A stretch of 64,000 bases of DNA from Pseudomonas crudilactis (GTDB lineage Bacteria; Pseudomonadota; Gammaproteobacteria; Pseudomonadales; Pseudomonadaceae), in assembly GCF_013433315.1 (NCBI RefSeq), contig NZ_WXVV01000033.1:1-64000 (forward strand). The letters are read 5' to 3'. A program made the translations under genes and the position numbers. Numbering within the stretch: position 1 is the stretch's first letter; each line of letters begins with the position of its first letter. This document shows positions 59,315-64,000 of the stretch, one piece after another. The notes beneath the pieces were generated by a model that saw nothing but the letters and a program-made list of their open reading frames with translations, searched no databases and had not been told where the DNA came from.

Positions 59315-61174
59315 TCAAGCCTGATCCATCGCCGCCGCCACACCCTGATCCTCACCCAGAAACCCACCACTCTGGTGCTGCCAGAGCCGCGCATAAATGC
59401 CGTTCCTGCTCAGCAACTCAGTGTGCGTCCCTTGCTCGATAATCCGCCCCTCATCCATGACGATCAGTCGATCCATCGCGGCAATCGTTGACAGTCGATG
59501 GGCGATGGCGATGACGGTTTTGCCCTGCATCATTTCATCGAGGCTTTCCTGAATGGCCACTTCGACTTCAGAGTCCAAGGCACTGGTAGCTTCGTCGAGC
59601 AGCAGAATAGGCGCGTTCTTCAGCATCACTCGGGCGATGGCGATACGTTGGCGCTGACCGCCCGACAGCTTGATGCCGCGCTCGCCGACCAGGGTGTCGT
59701 AGCCGCTGTGACCTTGTTTGTCGCTGAGTTGGCTGATGAAACCGTCGGCCTGTGCGTTGGCGGCGGCGCGGCGGATGTCTTCGTCGGTGGCGTCCGGGCG
59801 GCCGTAGGCGATGTTGTCGCGTATCGAGCGGTGCAGCAGCGACGTGTCCTGGGTGACCATGCCGATGGCGCTGCGCAGACTGTCTTGGCTCACCTTCGCG
59901 ATGTTTTGCCCGTCGATGCGAATCTCCCCGCTGTCGACATCGTAGAAGCGCAGCAGCAGATTGATCAGCGTCGATTTGCCCGCTCCGGAACGGCCGACCA
60001 GACCGATTTTTTCGCCGGCGCGGATGTTCAGGCTCAGGTTGTCGAGGACCTGACGTTCGCCGTTGTAGTTGAAATTCACCTTGTCGAACGTCACCGCGCC
60101 GCCAGCAGGCACGAGCACGCCGGCGTTCGGCGCGTCTTGCACCTTGGGGCCACGGGTGAGGGTGGCCATGCCGTCCTGGACGGTGCCGATGTTTTCGAAC
60201 AGCGATGTCATTTGCCACATGATCCAGTGCGACATGCCGTTGATGCGCAATGCCATGGCAGTAATCGCCGCCACCGCACCGGTACCGACCTGACCCAGAT
60301 GCCACAGCCACAGGGCATAGCCGCCGGCACCGATAATCAGCCCGACCACCAGCGCCTGATTGACAATTTCGAACTGACTGACCAGACGCATCTGGCGGAA
60401 ACCGGTGAGCTTGAAATCCTCCATGGCCGCGCGAGCAAAGTGCGCCTCACGCTTGGAGTGCGAGAACAGTTTCACCGTGGTGATGTTGGTGTAGGCGTCG
60501 GCGATGCGCCCGGTCATCGATGATCGCGCATCGGCCTGTTCCTGGCCGACTTGGCCCAAGCGCGGCACGAAATACACCATGGCCAGCCCGAACAGCGCGA
60601 CCCAGATAATGAACGGCAGCATCAGTTTCAAGGCAAAACCGCCGGCCAGAGCGATGATCGCAATGAAGTAAACGCCGATGCCCGGGGCGATTTCGATGAG
60701 CGTGAACAAGACTTCGCGCACGGCCAGCGCGGTCTGCATGACCTTGGTCGTGACTCGCCCGGAAAACTCATCGGAGAAGAAAGACAGGCTTTGCCGCAGC
60801 ATCAGCCGATGGAAGTCCCAGCGCAGCCGTAACGGCAAGTTGATCGCCAATATCTGGTGCTGGACCATGGTGCGCAGCGCCACCAGCCCGATGCTGATGA
60901 ACAGCACGATGCCGATACCCCACAGCACACGACTTTCCTGCGCGTTGACACCTCCGCCGGCCTGCCACGTCGAGAGCAGATCGACGACCTGACCAAGAAA
61001 GGAAAACAGCCAGGCTTCGTAGATCGACACACCTGCACTGAGCAGCGCCAACGCAAGGATATAACCGCGTGCACCACGTGTGCAGGCCCACAGGAACCGC
61101 ATCAGGCCGACGGGCGGGGGTGGTGCTTCGTCGGGTGGGAAGGGGTCGAGTCGTTGTTCAAACACGCGAAGCAT
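59315..61174 (-). CDS. ABC exporter, fused permease-ATPase
   Basis: A 619-residue half-transporter that works as a dimer in the inner membrane. TM helices at about residues 20-290 (for example YILALALLSAGVSIYEAWLFSFLGQVVDLL), and the nucleotide domain from about 350: IGLVGRSGAGKSTLINLLLRFY (Walker A), IKLSGGQRQRIAIARVMLKNAPILLLDEATSALDSE (signature and Walker B), IAIAHRLSTI (switch His). Export of a lipid, peptide or drug is expected. ATG 61174 has GGAG upstream; the frame upstream is not supported. Confidence 0.92.
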   Translation of the reverse strand: MLRVFEQRLDPFPPDEAPPPPVGLMRFLWACTRGARGYILALALLSAGVSIYEAWLFSFLGQVVDLLSTWQAGGGVNAQESRVLWGIGIVLFISIGLVALRTMVQHQILAINLPLRLRWDFHRLMLRQSLSFFSDEFSGRVTTKVMQTALAVREVLFTLIEIAPGIGVYFIAIIALAGGFALKLMLPFIIWVALFGLAMVYFVPRLGQVGQEQADARSSMTGRIADAYTNITTVKLFSHSKREAHFARAAMEDFKLTGFRQMRLVSQFEIVNQALVVGLIIGAGGYALWLWHLGQVGTGAVAAITAMALRINGMSHWIMWQMTSLFENIGTVQDGMATLTRGPKVQDAPNAGVLVPAGGAVTFDKVNFNYNGERQVLDNLSLNIRAGEKIGLVGRSGAGKSTLINLLLRFYDVDSGEIRIDGQNIAKVSQDSLRSAIGMVTQDTSLLHRSIRDNIAYGRPDATDEDIRRAAANAQADGFISQLSDKQGHSGYDTLVGERGIKLSGGQRQRIAIARVMLKNAPILLLDEATSALDSEVEVAIQESLDEMMQGKTVIAIAHRLSTIAAMDRLIVMDEGRIIEQGTHTELLSRNGIYARLWQHQSGGFLGEDQGVAAAMDQA

Positions 61175-61398
61175 TGTGGTCTCCGAAATGATCAGGGTCC
61201 GGGGATTCTGCCACTTAATGGCGGCTTTGAGGGGGTGCACGTCAATGGCTTGTCCCGTTGCCAGAGGTTCACACCGACGAAGAACCCCGCACCTTCCGGG
61301 CGAAACCTATCAGCTACGCTATCTGATCAAGTGACTTGAGCAGAGCAGGATGCCGCGAACAACCTCGGTTACAGGCTGGGAGTCGATGAGCAAAGGAA

Positions 61399-61593
61399 AT
61401 GTTTAATTTCTTTTTGACGTTTCTGTTCGTACTCATCCCCACGGCGTCGCTGTCACTCGACAGTTATCTTCGCTACCGAGTGGCAAAAAACCAACCGGTA
61501 AGCACGGCGTGGAAGGGCTGTAACCACGTGCTGGCGATCCTGCTGATCATGCAATTGCTGGGTTTGGCGCTGTACTTCTTTTACCTCGCCTGA
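61399..61593 (+). CDS. Small membrane protein, 64 aa
   Basis: A 64-residue protein with two hydrophobic stretches (FFLTFLFVLIPTASLSL and VLAILLIMQLLGLALYFFYLA) and a short basic loop YLRYRVAKNQPVSTAWKG. Ribosome site AAAGGAA upstream of ATG 61399. No family recognised; inner membrane. Confidence 0.6.
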   Translation: MFNFFLTFLFVLIPTASLSLDSYLRYRVAKNQPVSTAWKGCNHVLAILLIMQLLGLALYFFYLA

Positions 61594-61757
61594 GTCTGGT
61601 CGAACACCCGCTGATCCGTATGCTGCCATTCACCTCCGATTTGGCAACAGTGTTTGTCCCTCCGCCCGATTTTTCCCGCCACTGTCATTCCCTAGCATCG
61701 TCTCCAGGCCAGCAGCAATCACGCTGAAGCGGCCCACTCAACGAGACGGTGAACATC

Positions 61758-62015
61758 ATGAACACAATGAAAATGGCGTTGGCGTTATTGCTTGGCAGTC
61801 TGGGCGCACAGGCGCATGCGGATGCGACGGATACACAAAACCTGCCGGTCGAAACCTATGCCTACTCGACCAAACTCGACATTGAACACGTGATCTCGAT
61901 CACTGAGCCGGCGAATGAATGCGCGCCGGTGCCGGTTCAGATGACTTATGAAGACTCCCATGGCGAGCGCCATGTTCTGCAATACCAGGTCATGGGCACC
62001 GGCTGCTCCAGTTGA
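61758..62015 (+). CDS. DUF2790-type exported protein, 85 aa
   Basis: An 85-residue protein with signal peptide (MKMALALLLGSLGAQAHA) and a small mature domain, LPVETYAYSTKLDIEHVISITEP...CAPVPVQMTYEDSHGERHVLQYQVMGTGCSS. This is the DUF2790 family of Pseudomonas, secreted proteins with two Cys near the ends of the domain, often induced by metals or stress. ATG 61758 is preferred over a GTG three codons upstream. Confidence 0.85.
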   Translation: MNTMKMALALLLGSLGAQAHADATDTQNLPVETYAYSTKLDIEHVISITEPANECAPVPVQMTYEDSHGERHVLQYQVMGTGCSS

Positions 62016-62059
62016 TTCAGTGCAGAGAAGGGAGGGTCGACACTCCTTGTCTGCTGCAC

Positions 62060-62995
62060 TCAGTGCTTTCTTGCTCCCGCAATATCTTCGTCCGATGCCA
62101 GTAATTCCGGGATCGACTGCTTGAGAAAATCCACCCAGGTTCTGGTTTTTGCATCAACGAACTTGCGCGACGGATAGATCGCGAACAGGTTCAACTCCTC
62201 CAGCCGGTACTCCGGCAACACCCGCACCAACGTCCCCGCCCGCAGGCCGTCCACGGCCGACGCTATCGGCTGAATGCCGATGCCCATGCCTTTTCTGATC
62301 GCGATGGTCATGCCGTCGGCGGTGTTGATATGGAAGGGCGACACGGGAATGGTGATGGTCTCCATGCCTTGCGGCCCCTCGAACGTCCAGTGCTCCACTG
62401 GCATCACCGTGTTGACGATGCGCAGGCACTCATGTTCGGCCAGGGCGTCGGGTGAGTGGGGCATGCCGCGTTTTTCCAGATAGGCCGGCGACGCGCAGAG
62501 GATGCTGTAGGTGATGCCCAGCCGTTGCGCGACGAAGCCGGAATCCGGCAGTTCGCGGGCCAGCACGATGGATATGTCGTAGCCTTCTTCAAGGAGGTCG
62601 GGCACGCGGTTGGTCAGGGTCAGATCAAACATCACCGTGGGGTGAATCTCTCGATAGCGGGCGATGGCGTCGATCACATAGTGATTGCCGATCGCCGACA
62701 TGGCGTGGATTTTCAAGCGACCCACGGGCAGGGTTTGTGCGGTGCCGGCTTCCTCGTCGGCTTCGCGTACATCGTCAAGGATGCGCTCGCAGCGTTGCAG
62801 GTAACGCAAGCCGGCTTCGGTCAGGGCGAGGCGGCGGGTGGTGCGGTTGATCAGGCGCGTGTGCAGGCGGGCTTCAAGGGCGGATACGGCTTTGGACACG
62901 TTGGTTGTCGTGGTGTCGAGCAGTAGGGCGGCCGCCGTAAAGCTGCCGCTTTGCGCGACGGCGACGAAGAAACGCATGCTCTGGAAAACGTCCAT
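62060..62995 (-). CDS. LysR-family transcriptional regulator
   Basis: A 311-residue LTTR with HTH MDVFQSMRFFVAVAQSGSFTAAALLLDTTTTNVSKAVSALEARLHTRLINRTTRRLALTEAGLRYL and the effector domain starting at VGRLKIHAMSAIGNHYVIDAIARY. Located 268 bases from the aldo/keto reductase gene on the same strand; targets unknown. Confidence 0.9.
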   Translation of the reverse strand: MDVFQSMRFFVAVAQSGSFTAAALLLDTTTTNVSKAVSALEARLHTRLINRTTRRLALTEAGLRYLQRCERILDDVREADEEAGTAQTLPVGRLKIHAMSAIGNHYVIDAIARYREIHPTVMFDLTLTNRVPDLLEEGYDISIVLARELPDSGFVAQRLGITYSILCASPAYLEKRGMPHSPDALAEHECLRIVNTVMPVEHWTFEGPQGMETITIPVSPFHINTADGMTIAIRKGMGIGIQPIASAVDGLRAGTLVRVLPEYRLEELNLFAIYPSRKFVDAKTRTWVDFLKQSIPELLASDEDIAGARKH

Positions 62996-63071
62996 CGCTG
63001 TTCCGCCTTATGGTGGGTTGTGTGGTGTTGGTGAGTCGGTGTTCACTTTTAATGGTGGCCCCTCACCCTAA

Positions 63072-63092
63072 CCCTCTCCCGGAGGGAGAGGG
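63072..63092. repeat. REP-like hairpin, copy 1
   Basis: CCCTCTCCC, GGA, GGGAGAGGG forms a nine-base stem. It belongs to the CCCTCACCCTAACCCTCTCC type common in Pseudomonas intergenic DNA. Confidence 0.75.
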
Positions 63093-63203
63093 GACTGACC
63101 GAGGTGTCTTACGCTGTCCGCCGACCTGATCAACCTTGGCGATTATGGATTCGGCAACATGCTTTCGGTTTGGCGAATCACTTGAACATCCCCCAATCAG
63201 GCT

Positions 63204-63224
63204 CCCTCTCCCTCCGGGAGAGGG
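63204..63224. repeat. REP-like hairpin, copy 2 (inverted)
   Basis: CCCTCTCCC, TCC, GGGAGAGGG is the reverse complement of copy 1 including the loop, and its flank (GGGGGGTGAGGGCT) is the inverted flank of copy 1. The pair encloses 111 bases, like a BIME. Confidence 0.75.
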
Positions 63225-63263
63225 CGGGGGGTGAGGGCTTCGATTGGCGTCACGCCACTGACC

Positions 63264-64000
63264 TCAAGCCGGACGCCGCGCAATAAACCCCGGCACCCCG
63301 GTTTCCACCACCGAGTTGAAGCGGATCCGCGTGCTGATGTCTTCCTTGATCTCACGCATCGCCCGTTGCGGCAATGACGCAACATCAAAATTCTCCTGAA
63401 TATGCGCTGGCGTCGCCGAGGTCGTCAGAAACGCCGTGCCACGCTGCACCGCCCAGGCCAGTGCCACTTGCGCCGGGGTCTTCTGCACATTCCGGGCGAT
63501 GCCTGTCAGCACGGCGTCTTCAAGCACGTTCGGCTGCATCCCGTGACCCAACGGCGCGAACGCCAAAAGGATGATGCCGTGCTGTTGGCAGAACTCGAGC
63601 ATCTCCCATTCCGGCAGGTACGGGTGCGACTCGATTTGCACCACGGCCGGTTTTATCCGTGCTGCCGCGACAATTTCTTTCAACGCCTCCAACGTGATGT
63701 CTGACAGGCCAATGGACTTGCAGCGGCCTTCATCCACCAAGTTCTCCAGCGCACGCCAGGTATCGAGCAAGCTAATCTCGCCATCGTAGATCACGTGGCC
63801 AAACACGTCGCGCGGGTCCTGATCATCCCCCGCCTGAAACGCGAACGGCGTATGGATCAGGTAGCAATCGATGTAGTCGGTTTGCAGACGCTGACAGCTC
63901 GCCTCGAAGGCCGGCTTGACCCGCTCGGGCCGGTGGTTGGTGTTCCACAATTTGGTGGTGATGAACACGTCTTCGCGACGAATCCGGCCGGCAGCGAAGA
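63264..64000 (-). CDS. Aldo/keto reductase (partial, 5' end beyond window)
   Basis: The frame continues past 64000: upstream of the GTG at 63968 the sequence reads AAGRIRREDVFITTKLW in frame, the normal interior of an AKR. Visible parts: DVFITTKLWNTNHRPERV, LQTDYIDCYLIHTPFAF, SIGLSDITLEALKEIV, PAVVQIESHPYLPEWEMLEFCQQHGIILLAFAPLGHG, and the C-terminal VQRGTAFLTTSATPAHIQEN. Members reduce aldehydes and ketones with NADPH. The His of the active site lies in LIHTPF. Start lies outside the window. Confidence 0.88.
   Translation of the reverse strand, partial: FAAGRIRREDVFITTKLWNTNHRPERVKPAFEASCQRLQTDYIDCYLIHTPFAFQAGDDQDPRDVFGHVIYDGEISLLDTWRALENLVDEGRCKSIGLSDITLEALKEIVAAARIKPAVVQIESHPYLPEWEMLEFCQQHGIILLAFAPLGHGMQPNVLEDAVLTGIARNVQKTPAQVALAWAVQRGTAFLTTSATPAHIQENFDVASLPQRAMREIKEDISTRIRFNSVVETGVPGFIARRPA

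Noticed and set aside
59498..60523. 341-codon plus-strand open frame
   Set aside because: Antisense to the ABC exporter, no family resemblance.

Overview
The window reads as a high-GC chromosome segment of a Pseudomonas, most likely of the P. fluorescens group. The inference rests on dense typical Pseudomonas gene content (GabP-type permease, GlxA/AraC regulator, DUF2790, DUF2986 and DUF6124-like proteins, a B12-riboswitch TonB receptor, CSS-EAL phosphodiesterase) and on dispersed intergenic repeats of a kind I associate with this genus. No ribosomal or tRNA gene was seen, so species cannot be fixed from the window alone.

Layout. 1-111 is the right end of an IS3-type insertion sequence cut by the window edge. 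130-5167 carries envelope genes on the minus strand (two lipoproteins, a large MscS channel, a small secreted repeat peptide). 5268-12710 is a LysR-headed run of small-molecule enzymes (VOC protein, DAACS symporter, Old Yellow Enzyme, SDR, NTF2-like, START-like, methyltransferase) ending in an AraC regulator divergent from an EamA exporter. 13656-24522 is mixed housekeeping and accessory metabolism: acetyltransferases, DJ-1-like protein, epoxide-hydrolase-like enzyme, VOC protein, CigR-like protein, a large methyltransferase, a divergent PanB next to a MocR regulator, FAD oxidoreductase, hemerythrin. 24577-28080 is a cobalamin-riboswitch operon (TonB receptor, 2Fe-2S ferredoxin, class III binding protein). 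28137-35414 combines a LysR regulator with quinone/nitro-compound reductases, a Yellow/MRJP protein, a quinol monooxygenase and a stand-alone homodimeric pyruvate dehydrogenase E1. 35435-40050 has an EAL protein, a saccharopine-dehydrogenase-like protein and small enzymes.

40051-45680 is the accessory, disturbed part: an AT-rich HNH nuclease gene, a two-gene operon with a GIY-YIG-like nuclease, and a 1.1-kb segmental duplication (DUF6124 gene + structured leader + start of an NAD(P)-binding oxidoreductase). One copy has lost the oxidoreductase body and the other has a frameshift in DUF6124. The two leaders differ in sequence but show coordinated changes in three short elements, which suggests an alternative-pairing RNA.

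46565-54866 returns to ordinary genes (GFA enzyme, HhH-GPD protein, HEAT protein, HIT protein, GABA-type permease, GlxA regulator, nucleotide kinase-like protein, thioesterase). 55271-59057 is the most interesting cassette: four tightly packed, AT-richer genes for a four-helix membrane protein with a PH-like tail, a fused DUF1257-DUF2997 protein, an NrdG-like radical SAM enzyme and a Ycf46-type AAA+ ATPase. The pieces are relatives of the plastid/cyanobacterial Ycf35-Ycf46 set but are arranged here as a membrane-linked radical-SAM operon of unknown function. The window ends with an ABC exporter, two small envelope proteins, a LysR regulator, a pair of inverted REP-like hairpins and a partial aldo/keto reductase.
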